A stretch of 21,174 bases of DNA from an uncultured Fretibacterium sp. (GCA_905373185.1 CAJPSE010000006.1:1-21174); one strand, 5' to 3'; counted from the stretch's first letter, positions 1-8,129 are shown. Translations and numbers: made by a program. The notes: generated by a model from the sequence alone, not told the origin.

Positions 1-9
1 CCCTATTCC

Positions 10-123
10 AATTCTCAATCATTTGTATGCTGCGTTGTTTTTGCTCACCTTGCTCGACGTACCTTTATGTACGCCTTCGCGGCGGTTCGCAAAAGCCGCC
101 TTGCCTACAAATGATTTAGAAAT
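10..123. repeat. Imperfect palindromic element upstream of pepT
   Basis: The outer arms 12-27 and 106-121 are inverted copies differing at one base. The pairing continues inward in broken form: left-arm blocks around TTTTGC, ACC and CGTAC match the reverse complement of the right arm, ending in a small loop near 63-67. A transcript could fold into one long, bulged hairpin of about 110 nt. It ends about 20 bases before the pepT Shine-Dalgarno site. This architecture is typical of non-coding palindromic repeat or MITE-like elements, but only one copy is visible here, so being a dispersed repeat is inference. Confidence 0.6.
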
Positions 124-160
124 GAAATTATTTATGGAGCCGTAAGGAGATGGCTGATCG

Positions 161-1393
161 ATGTATTCGACGCTCGAACGTTTTCTGAAGTATGTGACCT
201 ACGACACGCAGTCCGTCCAGGATGCCTCCACCGTGCCCAGCACGCCGGGGCAGCTCGTTTTGGCGAAGGAGATGGCCGAGGAGCTGCGGGCGCTGGGATT
301 GCGGGATGTAGAGATGACGGAGCACGCCTACGTTACGGCGACGCTGCCCGGCAACACGAAGAAGAAGGTGCCCGCCGTCGGCTTCATCGCGCACCTGGAC
401 ACGGCGACCGAGCTGACCGGCAAGGATGTCAAGCCCCGCGTCGTGAAGGATTATGACGGCGGCGACATCGTCCTGAACGCGGCGGAGGGCGTGGTGCTGT
501 CCCCGCGGGACTTTCCCTTCCTCGTGGACTGCAAGGGGCAGGATCTTGTGGTGACGGACGGAACCACGCTGCTGGGTGCCGACGACAAGGCCGGCATGGC
601 CGAGGTGATGGGAGCGCTGGACCACTTGGTGAAGCACCCGGAGATCGAGCACGGCGACGTCAAGGTGGCCTTCACCCCCGACGAGGAGGTGGGGCACCTG
701 GCGAAGCTGCTGGACATCGAAAAGTTCGGGGCGGACTTCGCCTACACGCTCGACGGCGGCCCGGTGGGCGAGGCCTGCTGCGAGAACTTCAACGCCGCGA
801 ACGCAACGGTGCGGATCAAGGGCCGCGCGGTGCATCCGGGCAAGTCCAAGGGCATGATGCTGAGTGCCGTGATGATGGGGCACGAGTTCCTGTCGCTCTT
901 CCCTGCCGCGGAGGTCCCCTCGGCGACGGAACGGTACGAGGGCTTCTTCCACTGCACATGCTTCGAGGCGGGGACCGAGCGTGCGGTGCTGCGCTTCATC
1001 ATCCGCGACCACGACTCGAAAAGATTCGCGGAGCGCAAGGCCTTCATGGAGCGGGCCGTGAATTGGATGCGGGACAAGTACGGCGCGGAGCGTTTCGAGC
1101 TGGCGATGAAGGATCAGTACTACAACATGGCCGACAAGCTGAAGGGGCACGAGCACATCATGGATACGGCCCTGGAGGCGATGCGGGAGCTGGGCATCGA
1201 GCCGCGGATCATCCCGATGCGCGGCGGCACGGACGGGGCAGCACTCTCCTGGCGCGGGCTCCTGACCCCCAATCTCTTCACGGGCGGCTACAACTATCAC
1301 GGCCGGTTCGAGTTCATCCCGGTTCAGGCGATGGAGAAGGCCACCGCGATGGTGCTGAAGATCCTGGAGCTGTACGTGAGGAAGGCCGGCTGA
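161..1393 (+). CDS. pepT: Peptidase T (tripeptide aminopeptidase)
   Basis: This 410-residue cytoplasmic dizinc metallopeptidase (family M20B) should remove the N-terminal residue from tripeptides, the last steps of peptide use. Length and motifs fit PepT throughout. The metal and catalytic residues can be placed: His78 and Asp80 in AHLDTATE, Asp141 in GADDKAG, Glu175/Glu176 in PDEEVG, and His380 in GGYNYHG. The GGTDGA motif just before the last His is also intact. The ATG at 161 is preceded by AAGGAGA (144-150), 10 bases away. The gene is monocistronic, with a palindromic element upstream and a strong hairpin downstream. No promoter could be recognised between the element and the start. Assignment is secure from whole-length similarity to the family as I know it. 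Confidence 0.96.
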   Translation: MYSTLERFLKYVTYDTQSVQDASTVPSTPGQLVLAKEMAEELRALGLRDVEMTEHAYVTATLPGNTKKKVPAVGFIAHLDTATELTGKDVKPRVVKDYDGGDIVLNAAEGVVLSPRDFPFLVDCKGQDLVVTDGTTLLGADDKAGMAEVMGALDHLVKHPEIEHGDVKVAFTPDEEVGHLAKLLDIEKFGADFAYTLDGGPVGEACCENFNAANATVRIKGRAVHPGKSKGMMLSAVMMGHEFLSLFPAAEVPSATERYEGFFHCTCFEAGTERAVLRFIIRDHDSKRFAERKAFMERAVNWMRDKYGAERFELAMKDQYYNMADKLKGHEHIMDTALEAMRELGIEPRIIPMRGGTDGAALSWRGLLTPNLFTGGYNYHGRFEFIPVQAMEKATAMVLKILELYVRKAG

Positions 1394-1440
1394 GAATCGG
1401 ACGGAAAACGCGAACAGAGGGAACGCGAACAAAGGATATG

Positions 1441-1475
1441 AAGAATCCCCCCGCGAAGGCGGGGGGATTCTTGTT
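1441..1475 (+). terminator. Hairpin terminator after pepT
   Basis: A perfect 14-bp stem (1441-1454 with 1459-1472) closes on a GAAG tetraloop. The stem begins with A-rich and ends with T-rich bases (AAGAAT / ATTCTT), so it can work in both directions between the converging pepT and the beta-helix gene. The downstream T run is short (TTGTT), so efficiency is uncertain. Confidence 0.8.
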
Positions 1476-1503
1476 AAGGAAGGGATTTCCGTTAAGGATG
1501 GCT

Positions 1504-1532
1504 GGCGGCTCGAGGGAGCCGCCATCCCTTTT
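1504..1532. terminator. Second convergent hairpin
   Basis: GGCGGCTC (1504-1511) pairs with GAGCCGCC (1516-1523) across a GAGG loop, followed on the plus strand by ATCCCTTTT. Read on the minus strand it lies about 40 bases past the stop of the beta-helix gene. It probably backs up the hairpin at 1441-1475 as a terminator for one or both converging genes. Confidence 0.6.
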
Positions 1533-1570
1533 GGGCTGATTTTAGGCTCAATGGGATCGGCAATACAGCG

Positions 1571-4500
1571 CTATCTCCTGCGGCGAATAGCGAACGCCGA
1601 CAGGGCGACCAGGGCCAAAGAGCCCAATCCCGTCTCGCAGCCCCCGCTGCTGGATGATTTATTCTGCTGCGGGCTCTGGTTCCGCTGCATCTTGCTTATG
1701 GGGATGCCGGCCTCGGGAAGGGAGACCGAGTGGATCTTCGAGTCGCCCTCCAGGCGGTATTGAAGGGCCGTAATGGCCGTGTTGGACAAATTGCCCTCCA
1801 ATACGTTGCCCGTCAGTTTCAGGCCATAGCGGCGGAGCGATCCGCCGAGCACCGCATTGTCGACCGCAAAAGTGAGGCTGGCCTTCTGCCCCCCCAGAGA
1901 GAGCTCCGTCCGCAGTGTGCCCTCGACGATATCACGCATCTTCGACTCGAGGGATGCGATCGACTGCTGCGACTCAAAAGAGGTTGTGAGCGTGAAGCGC
2001 AGGGTCCCCGGCTTTCCGGACTCGGGAACGACCTCGGCGACCCACCTCTCGGGGCTGATGGGAATATCGGGCAGAGGAACGTCCGAGGATTCGGGGGGCA
2101 GAGGCTGATTCGGGGCCGGAGATGGAGCCGGCTTCTTCGGATCGGGCTTTTGAGGCTCGTTGGGCTTGGGATCAGAAGATGCCGGAGGATTCGACGCCGA
2201 TGCCTTGAACGAAACCGAAAGCGCGTGGGCTGCTGTCACGTTGTCGAGCGCGTACCTGTAGCCGCTCTTCCCCGCAGCATCCCTGACATCGATCCCGTTG
2301 TCCGCCAGCGTACCGATGACGAAGCTCGGATTGGCCGTGATGTCGAACTCGACGCTGTCTCCCGACGTCACCTCCGTCTTGAAGGGGGAGGTGACCGCAG
2401 CGCCCTTGTGCTTCACGCTCCCGCCCGCATTCCAGGAGACCTGGACGGCAAACTTCGTCGGAGCGACGGGGGCTGATGCCCTGAACGTCACCGAAAGCGT
2501 ATGGGCCGCCGTCACGTTGTTGAGTGCGTACCTGTAGCTGACCTTCCCCGCAGCATCCCTGACATCGGTCCCGTTGTCCGTCAGCGTGCCGATGACGAAG
2601 CCCGGATTGGCCGTGATGTCGAACGCGACGCTGTCTCCCGACGTCACCTCCGTCTTGAAGGGGGAGGTGACCGCAGCGCCCTTGTGCTTCACGCTCCCGC
2701 CCGCATTCCAGGAGACCTGGACGGCAAACTTCGTCGGAGCGACGGGGGCTGATGCCCTGAACGTCACCGAAAGCGTATGGGCCGCCGTCACGTTGTTGAG
2801 TGCGTACCTGTAGCTGACCTTCCCCGCAGCATCCCTGACATCGGTCCCGTTGTCCGTCAGCGTGCCGATGACGAAGCCCGGATTGGCCGTGATGTCGAAC
2901 GCGACGCTGTCTCCCGACGCCACCTCTGTCCTGAAAGGAGAGGTGACCGCAGCGCCCTTGTGCTTCACGCTCCCGCCCGCGTTCCAGGATAGCTCGATGG
3001 CAAACTTCGTCGGAACGGGCATGGGCTGCTGCATGAACTCGTAGGCGCCGATGTCCGGTTTCGCGTCCGTGCGCTTATAGCCCCGCTGGTCGACGCTCAC
3101 CAGATCCCGAATATTGGCGGGCAGCCCTTCCAGGGTTCCCGCATCGACGGCAATACTGTCCGAGGGCAGTGCATGAGTGAGGGTCGGCCCGCCGTTGTCC
3201 TTCAGGCCCCCCAGCTTCGGGTCCGCGCTGGTGACGCCTGCGCCCCCCTCCGTCCAGCCCTGGATGACGCAGTTTTTCGGCGTCAAGGTGACATTCTTCT
3301 CGTTGACTATCTCCGTGCCGTTGTCCCAGAGGATGCAGTTGATCATCGTGGGTTCACTCTTCAAGGCGTTGTATATTCCACCGCCGCTGCCCTCCGGGCT
3401 GCCCTCGACGCTGCCTCGGTTTCTGAAGAAAGTGCAGTTGATTACTTTGGGCTTGCTGCGTTCGAAGTTACACATCCCGCCGCCGAGCCCTCCCCAGGGT
3501 CTCTCTGTGACCTTATTATTAGGACTGCCCTTATCAGCCGAATTTCCAGAGAACGTGCAGTTGACCACGGTCGGCTCGCTTTGGCTGTGGTTGAACATCC
3601 CGCCTCCCTTGGCGTTGGCCCCCTTGGCCTTGTTCCCGGAGAAGACGCAGCAACTCACGGTCGGTGTGCTGCGATCGTCGTTGTACATCCCTCCCCCGCT
3701 GCCATCGCCAACGTTATTCTCGGAGAAGGTGCAGTAGGCAATCGTTGGCCTGCTTGTGCCCATGTTGAACATCCCGCCGCCATACCCCTTTAAGGCCGTA
3801 TTTTCGGAGAAGGTGCAGTGGGTGACGACCGCCTCGCTCTTCTCGGCGTTGTGCATCCCGCCGCCGGAGCTGAATTGTATCGAAGTTTTGTTCCTGGAGA
3901 AGATACAATGGGAAACGAGCGGTTTCCCTCTGCCGTTGTACATTCCGCCGCCGTGGGCCCGCCCCGGCCCGGCCTCGTTGTCGGAAAAATTACACTGGGT
4001 GATGACCGGGTTGCCGCCATCGTTCAACATTCCGCCGGCGTATCCGATGTTTCCGGAGAAGGCACAGTGGGTCACGGTGGGGCTGCTGGAGCCGTTGTAC
4101 ATACCGCCGGCGCACTTTACCGGCTCGGACATATTGCCCGAAAAGGTGCAGTAGCTGATGACGGGATTGCTGCCGTTGCTGTTGCACATTCCGGCGCCGC
4201 TGCCCATATACCGGACGGCCTTGTTGCCCGAGAATACGCAGCGCGTTATGGTCGGGGAGCTCTCGATGTTGTGCATCCCACCGGCATGGTTCTCGACTTT
4301 CCCCTTTTCACCGATACCCCCGCAGACCGTGAAACCGTCCAGGACGGCCGCGGCGGTACATTTCGAGCTCCGCACCACGGTGTAGCTGTTCTCTCCCACG
4401 ATGTCCCCGGCCTTGGGCGTGGCGCCGTTCCCGTCCCTCTTGTCGTCGCCGTCCAGGTCGCCCGTCAGAACCGTGACGTTGGCATCCGGTCTGCGGGCCT

Positions 4501-4819
4501 CGAGGCTCGTCTCGTCCCCCTTGAACCCGCCATAGAGCTTCACGCCCTCCTTGAGGACGAAGGAGGCATTGAGGTCCTTCTCCCCCGAGGGCCGGTAGAT
4601 TCCCTTGGCCACCCAGAAAACATCGCCGTTCTCGGATTCCTTGAGCTTGTTTCTGAGCCCGCCCTCGTCAAGGGCGTTGTTCCAATCACCGCCTCCCTTA
4701 TCTCCGCCGCCGTTTTGAGTCACGTAATATGTCTTTGCCTCTGCACCTGCGGAAAACACGAGCAGGGACAGCAGCAAAACCCCAACACACAACCCGCTCC
4801 TTCGGCCTTTCTCGTACAT
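1571..4819 (-). CDS. Beta-helix surface protein with three InlB-type repeats and Synerg-CTERM tail
   Basis: A secreted, probably surface-held protein of 1082 residues. In order: signal peptide (about 1-28); conserved N-terminal region shared with the protein at 8187-11078; eleven parallel beta-helix rungs (about 194-518) marked by the repeat CxFSxN and GGGMxN; a closing stretch ending DQRG..DIGAYEF, as in choice-of-anchor Q proteins; three 92-residue InlB B-type repeats (about 598-873); a Pro/Lys linker; a ~120-residue module beginning near ERW (about 923-1043); and the sorting tail SSGGCETG, hydrophobic segment, RRRR. The upstream ATG at 4825 is only 2 bases from AAGGAG (4828-4833), so the ATG at 4819, with 8-base spacing, is preferred. 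Adhesion or glycan binding is a guess from the fold class; no catalytic residues were recognised. Confidence 0.88.
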   Translation of the reverse strand: MYEKGRRSGLCVGVLLLSLLVFSAGAEAKTYYVTQNGGGDKGGGDWNNALDEGGLRNKLKESENGDVFWVAKGIYRPSGEKDLNASFVLKEGVKLYGGFKGDETSLEARRPDANVTVLTGDLDGDDKRDGNGATPKAGDIVGENSYTVVRSSKCTAAAVLDGFTVCGGIGEKGKVENHAGGMHNIESSPTITRCVFSGNKAVRYMGSGAGMCNSNGSNPVISYCTFSGNMSEPVKCAGGMYNGSSSPTVTHCAFSGNIGYAGGMLNDGGNPVITQCNFSDNEAGPGRAHGGGMYNGRGKPLVSHCIFSRNKTSIQFSSGGGMHNAEKSEAVVTHCTFSENTALKGYGGGMFNMGTSRPTIAYCTFSENNVGDGSGGGMYNDDRSTPTVSCCVFSGNKAKGANAKGGGMFNHSQSEPTVVNCTFSGNSADKGSPNNKVTERPWGGLGGGMCNFERSKPKVINCTFFRNRGSVEGSPEGSGGGIYNALKSEPTMINCILWDNGTEIVNEKNVTLTPKNCVIQGWTEGGAGVTSADPKLGGLKDNGGPTLTHALPSDSIAVDAGTLEGLPANIRDLVSVDQRGYKRTDAKPDIGAYEFMQQPMPVPTKFAIELSWNAGGSVKHKGAAVTSPFRTEVASGDSVAFDITANPGFVIGTLTDNGTDVRDAAGKVSYRYALNNVTAAHTLSVTFRASAPVAPTKFAVQVSWNAGGSVKHKGAAVTSPFKTEVTSGDSVAFDITANPGFVIGTLTDNGTDVRDAAGKVSYRYALNNVTAAHTLSVTFRASAPVAPTKFAVQVSWNAGGSVKHKGAAVTSPFKTEVTSGDSVEFDITANPSFVIGTLADNGIDVRDAAGKSGYRYALDNVTAAHALSVSFKASASNPPASSDPKPNEPQKPDPKKPAPSPAPNQPLPPESSDVPLPDIPISPERWVAEVVPESGKPGTLRFTLTTSFESQQSIASLESKMRDIVEGTLRTELSLGGQKASLTFAVDNAVLGGSLRRYGLKLTGNVLEGNLSNTAITALQYRLEGDSKIHSVSLPEAGIPISKMQRNQSPQQNKSSSSGGCETGLGSLALVALSAFAIRRRR
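2199..3026 (-). repeat. Three tandem 276-bp repeats (InlB-type domains)
   Basis: Units are 2199-2474, 2475-2750 and 2751-3026, each 276 bp (92 codons), in frame within the beta-helix gene. Bases 2350-2643 and 2626-2919 are identical over 294 bp, longer than one period. Each unit encodes KF..SWNAGGSVKHKGAAVTSPF-type sequence typical of divergent InlB B repeats. Near-identity points to recent duplication or gene conversion. Confidence 0.95.
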
Positions 4820-4827
4820 CGACATCT

Positions 4828-4833
4828 CTCCTT
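4828..4833 (-). promoter_or_regulatory. Shine-Dalgarno site deciding the start at 4819
   Basis: AAGGAG on the minus strand lies 2 bases from the ATG at 4825 and 8 bases from the in-frame ATG at 4819. Normal spacing selects 4819 and removes two residues from the longest reading. Confidence 0.75.
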
Positions 4834-4855
4834 ACACCTTGGGATTTTGGACGAG

Positions 4856-4927
4856 CCGGGGGAGCACCCCCGGAAAACCGCCTCACGAGCCCGCCGTAGT
4901 CCGTCCCGCAAAAACGCCCCCGGGACG
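4856..4927 (-). promoter_or_regulatory. Two hairpins in the 5' leader of the beta-helix gene
   Basis: CCGGGGG (4856-4862) pairs perfectly with CCCCCGG (4867-4873) across a 4-base loop. Further upstream in the transcript CGTCCCG (4902-4908) pairs with CGGGACG (4921-4927). Both lie between the predicted promoter (4988-5015) and the start codon, so the ~160-nt leader is structured. A regulatory role is inference. Confidence 0.45.
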
Positions 4928-4987
4928 TCCGGCCAAGCCGACATCGAGTGTGTTCGTGTTTGGAGACTATCAGTACATCGATTCGAT

Positions 4988-5015
4988 ATTTTACTGTAGA
5001 TGAACGGCTTGTCAA
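4988..5015 (-). promoter_or_regulatory. Sigma-70-type promoter for the minus-strand beta-helix gene
   Basis: On the minus strand, TTGACA (5010-5015) is followed after 16 bases by TAAAAT (4988-4993), inside an AT-rich patch unlike its GC-rich surroundings. It predicts a start near 4981 and a leader of about 160 nt. Confidence 0.65.
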
Positions 5016-5255
5016 TAAAAATGTTCGTTTCAAGAAACTATTATGTCACGACTATTCCAATAAAATATATGAAAATCATATATAAGGAGTGCTGGGAGTT
5101 CTTTTTCGCCCTGCGGTGCGGCATCCCGAATCAGGGCAGCAGGTTTTCCGTGCCCATGCCTGAATAGTCCAGTATCACGTCTTCCGCACTCTTCCTCCTC
5201 CGTCCCCGTGACGGGCGGGCAGTCCGAAGCATGAGGAAGGCATCGACGTTGAAAC

Positions 5256-5284
5256 TTGACAACGACTCGGAATGGACCTATCAT
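5256..5284 (+). promoter_or_regulatory. Sigma-70-type promoter for the unknown surface protein gene
   Basis: TTGACA (5256-5261), a 17-base spacer and TATCAT (5279-5284) form a near-consensus promoter. It predicts transcription from about 5291 and a leader of about 185 nt. A short inverted repeat, CGTTG (5247-5251) with CAACG (5260-5264), overlaps the -35 box. Confidence 0.65.
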
Positions 5285-5286
5285 CT

Positions 5287-5302
5287 GTTTGTAATAACAA
5301 AC
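5287..5302 (+). promoter_or_regulatory. Candidate operator palindrome at the transcription start
   Basis: GTTTGT and ACAAAC arms are separated by AATA, forming a 16-bp near-palindrome centred about 11 bases after the -10 box. Its position over the expected start site is where a repressor would block initiation. The protein that might bind it is not in this window. Confidence 0.4.
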
Positions 5303-5477
5303 AAAAATTGTTCTGTTGCGATCTTCCGCCGAAGTCGATTGCGGAACGTCGGGTGGCGTAAACGGGGCCGGGACCCCGCCGATATCGTTTCCCGGAGCTC
5401 CCCCAAGCCGGGTGCGACGGCAGAGGGGAGAGATGATCATAGGGCGCGGAAGCGCCCGGAAAGGAACGTGTGGGGAA

Positions 5478-8036
5478 ATGCGAAAAAAGGTATTGGCGGC
5501 GTTTGGCGTATCGTTGGCGCTGGCGCTGGCGCTCGCGTTCGCAGGGACACCTCGTCCCGTCGCGGCGGAGCCTCTGGCACAGGGGCAGATTCCCAACGAG
5601 ATGAAGGTGGTCCGTACGTTCGGCGGAAAACAGGTCGAGGATCCCTTCAAACTGATGGCAAGTTGCCCGAACCGCCGTATGTCCTATCGCCTGATGCAGG
5701 TTTTGGAGCGCAACCAGTCTTCGGAGAGGGTCCTGCGCCCCTATGATCTGACCCTGCATGCGGGATGGACGTTCGGCTGCGCGCTGAGCTTCTTCCAGAC
5801 GGAAAAGTATCAGGAGGGCACCGATCAGGGGCTCTGGCTGGGCTGGCGTTTCTCCATGGGATCGGGATTTCCGAAGTTCCTGTTCATGGGGCGGTCCCGT
5901 TCCTCGGGCGAGCGGTTCCTGTGTTCGCCGATCAAGGAGGCGGCAGAGGACGTCTTTGTGGTCGCCGTGGAGTGGAACAAGAAGTTGGGCGCTCGCTGGA
6001 GGGCTCTGCAGAAAAAGCTGCTCAAGGCAATCCTCGACAAGGATTACGGCGGAAGGGCATATAAAGACCTTACCGAGGAGGAGCAGGAGGCGGCATTCAA
6101 CAAGTTGACCGTGCAGATGAAGGCGGAATGGCCCAAGGAGCTAAAGACCGAAGAGGAGAAGGCGCTGAACGAGAAACGCGATCGTCTGCTCGCCCTGCTC
6201 GAGCAGGTCCTCAATCAGCCTAAGGATACGGATTATGAGTACAGGGTATTGGAAAAGGGCGTCGGGGTCCCGGTCCTCGTCCAGGACGGGAGCTTGCAGA
6301 CCACGGGAGGGAACCTCGAGCTGAAGGGGCGGGACCGAGGCCTGACGGAGACGATGCTCTTCAGGCTGGCCCAGACGGCCTCCGGCCTCTGGCAGGACAA
6401 GAAATTCCATGCCGACGACGTGACGGTCGAGACGGGATGGAACGATCCGAAGGTCAAAGAATTTCTGACGGGAGAACTGCACGTCCCCGAGGGCAAAATC
6501 GTGCTCGGAGCCGCGGGGTCCCTGACCGCGGAGAAGGACTTGGGGCTGGCCGACGCATGGTTCCGCGTCTCGGCCCTTTCGACGGGAAAATCCCTGCTTT
6601 TCCGCGCCACGGAGAAGATGCTCTCGCCTCTCTATTTCGAACTCAAGGGCAAGGGGGCGTCCACCGCACAGGAGGAGACGCGCCTGGCCGCTCTGTCGCA
6701 GGTCTCGCCCTTCCTGGGAGGCTTCGAGGTCCGCGATTGTCCGAAGGACAAGGGGCTGAACGATGTCCTGTACGACAACTCCCTCGTCTTCCTGGGGCAG
6801 GACGGTTCCAAGGAGAAGCTGAAGCTCGGCTTGCTTGTCTATGAGCTTGTGAAAGACGCCAACATCAGCTCCGACGTCATCTTCAACACCGTCACGGGAT
6901 TTCGCGCCGCGCAGTTCGCCTCCCAGGCGTGGAGCGACGGCGTATTCAAGCCCGCCGATGCCTCCGTCACCGTCGGGCCCATGTTGAGGGGCACGAACCC
7001 CGCGGACTTCTGGAAGTCCCTGGGAGTCGCCGACGTCGAAACCAGCGCGGAGGGCTCGGACAATGAGCGGCTTACCGTAAAGATCAAGATCAAATCCACG
7101 GGCGAAATCTACACGATAGCGGAGACCGAGGACCTTGGCCGCAGGGACTATGCAAACCTGAAAGCCTATGCGGACAGTATCAGGCCACTGGCTAAAAAGG
7201 AGAAGAAAGGCGCCTCCGTCGCTCCGCAGACGCTTGCGAAGGTCGGGATGATCTCGGCGTTCGGGGAGGTCCACGCCATGCACGATGAACTGAAGGGGTG
7301 GTCCGGCGCGCTTCACATCACTGAGGACAGCATGGAGGAGCTTATCGGCAGAGCAACAGCAGCGCCCTGCGTCGGCAACTTCGTCGTCTCGAAGACAACG
7401 GAAACTCCGGTCCCCCCCACCCCCGGCAATCCGGATCCTGAAAAACCCAAGCCCGAGGATCCCAAACCCGAGGATCCCAAGCCGGAAAATCCGAAGCCGG
7501 AAACCCCTAAGCCCGAGGAACCCAAGCCCGACACTCGGCAGGAGCAAGAACTGGGAGATTTCCTCAAGTCCCCGCAGAACTGGGGTATCAGCGAGACTCA
7601 GGTGGGTAATGTCACCAAGGTCGTTTTCACGACCAGCTTCGAGACGAACCTCGGCCTGAAGAGCATGCGTCTGACAACCCAGGGGTTCCGGCAGGGAACG
7701 GTGAAGGCCGAGCTGCTTCCCGTTTCCTCGGGAAAGACGAGGACGGCCGCTGCGGCAGCCCGTCGCTACACGCTCAGGGCCTCCGGGGAGTTCGAAACGG
7801 CGGACAGGGATAAGGCTGCGATCACGGGTATCCTCTACACGCCCTCCGACGGTTCGGGGGAACGGAGCCTGCCCCTGCCGTCCTCGGGGATTCCGTTGAA
7901 GGGGATGAAGAAAACATCTCCTTCCCCCGACACGGAAAAGAAAGGCGGCAGCAGCGGGTGCGACACCGGGCTTCTCTCCTTTGCGGCATTGGCCCTGGTG
8001 CCCATGGCATCACGATTCGGGAAAAAAGCGCGGTAA
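5478..8036 (+). CDS. Large secreted protein of unknown fold with Synerg-CTERM tail
   Basis: I do not recognise the main body of this 852-residue protein. It begins with a clear signal peptide (MRKK, Leu/Ala-rich core, cleavage near VAA-EP, about residue 30). Residues 31-640 look globular and mixed, with a charged, probably helical part around 170-260 rich in Lys/Glu. A Pro-rich linker follows (about 643-690) with six PKPEx units of 15 bp. A module starting near QNW (about 699-809) resembles those of the three other surface proteins here, with the shared pattern YTLRASG...DKAAITGI...SLPLPSSGIPL. The tail is GGSSGCDTG, a hydrophobic segment and a basic end. The start at 5478 gives a compact signal peptide. 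An in-frame ATG at 5433 after a G-rich Shine-Dalgarno-like stretch is the alternative and adds 15 residues. Confidence 0.85.
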   Translation: MRKKVLAAFGVSLALALALAFAGTPRPVAAEPLAQGQIPNEMKVVRTFGGKQVEDPFKLMASCPNRRMSYRLMQVLERNQSSERVLRPYDLTLHAGWTFGCALSFFQTEKYQEGTDQGLWLGWRFSMGSGFPKFLFMGRSRSSGERFLCSPIKEAAEDVFVVAVEWNKKLGARWRALQKKLLKAILDKDYGGRAYKDLTEEEQEAAFNKLTVQMKAEWPKELKTEEEKALNEKRDRLLALLEQVLNQPKDTDYEYRVLEKGVGVPVLVQDGSLQTTGGNLELKGRDRGLTETMLFRLAQTASGLWQDKKFHADDVTVETGWNDPKVKEFLTGELHVPEGKIVLGAAGSLTAEKDLGLADAWFRVSALSTGKSLLFRATEKMLSPLYFELKGKGASTAQEETRLAALSQVSPFLGGFEVRDCPKDKGLNDVLYDNSLVFLGQDGSKEKLKLGLLVYELVKDANISSDVIFNTVTGFRAAQFASQAWSDGVFKPADASVTVGPMLRGTNPADFWKSLGVADVETSAEGSDNERLTVKIKIKSTGEIYTIAETEDLGRRDYANLKAYADSIRPLAKKEKKGASVAPQTLAKVGMISAFGEVHAMHDELKGWSGALHITEDSMEELIGRATAAPCVGNFVVSKTTETPVPPTPGNPDPEKPKPEDPKPEDPKPENPKPETPKPEEPKPDTRQEQELGDFLKSPQNWGISETQVGNVTKVVFTTSFETNLGLKSMRLTTQGFRQGTVKAELLPVSSGKTRTAAAAARRYTLRASGEFETADRDKAAITGILYTPSDGSGERSLPLPSSGIPLKGMKKTSPSPDTEKKGGSSGCDTGLLSFAALALVPMASRFGKKAR
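7446..7532 (+). repeat. Short tandem repeat encoding PKPEx linker
   Basis: Five full 15-bp units and one partial unit encode PKPED, PKPED, PKPEN, PKPET, PKPEE and PKPD. This forms an extended spacer between the unknown body and the C-terminal module. Copy number in such arrays can drift. Confidence 0.9.
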
Positions 8037-8072
8037 ACTCGACCTGAAATTTTTTTGAACCGTTGACCCAAG

Positions 8073-8121
8073 GCGGAAGGCCGTTCCTCCCATCTCCACA
8101 GGGCGGCCTTCTGCTTTGTTT
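8073..8121 (+). terminator. Terminator after the unknown surface protein gene
   Basis: GCGGAAGGCCG (8073-8083) pairs with CGGCCTTCTGC (8104-8114), 11 bp with one G-U pair, around a 20-base loop. The tail TTTGTTT follows at once. It suggests the next gene, at 8187, has its own transcription start or depends on readthrough. Confidence 0.65.
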
Positions 8122-8129
8122 CGAGGTGT

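Larger units (their letters stand above)
4826..5477. other. Divergent intergenic control region
   Basis: This 652-bp stretch without a convincing gene separates the minus-strand beta-helix gene from the plus-strand unknown surface protein. It holds an AT-rich core (about 4975-5100), a promoter facing each way (4988-5015 and 5256-5284), a palindrome at 5287-5302, two leader hairpins at 4856-4927 and one at 5442-5457 (GGGCGC-GGAA-GCGCCC). Short open frames inside it have no start signals or recognisable protein features. I see no RNA gene of known class. Confidence 0.6.

Noticed and set aside
128..1525. Minus-strand frame opposite pepT
   Set aside because: pepT on the other strand has every active-site residue; this frame would also run through the terminator hairpins.
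3300..4290. Regularly spaced repeats suggestive of a CRISPR array
   Set aside because: Spacing varies, repeats are degenerate and translate as beta-helix rungs in one open frame; no cas genes are present.
7411..7425. Run of seven C as a phase-variation switch
   Set aside because: The tract is short, lies in a Pro-rich linker of a GC-rich gene where such runs arise by chance, and the frame is intact.
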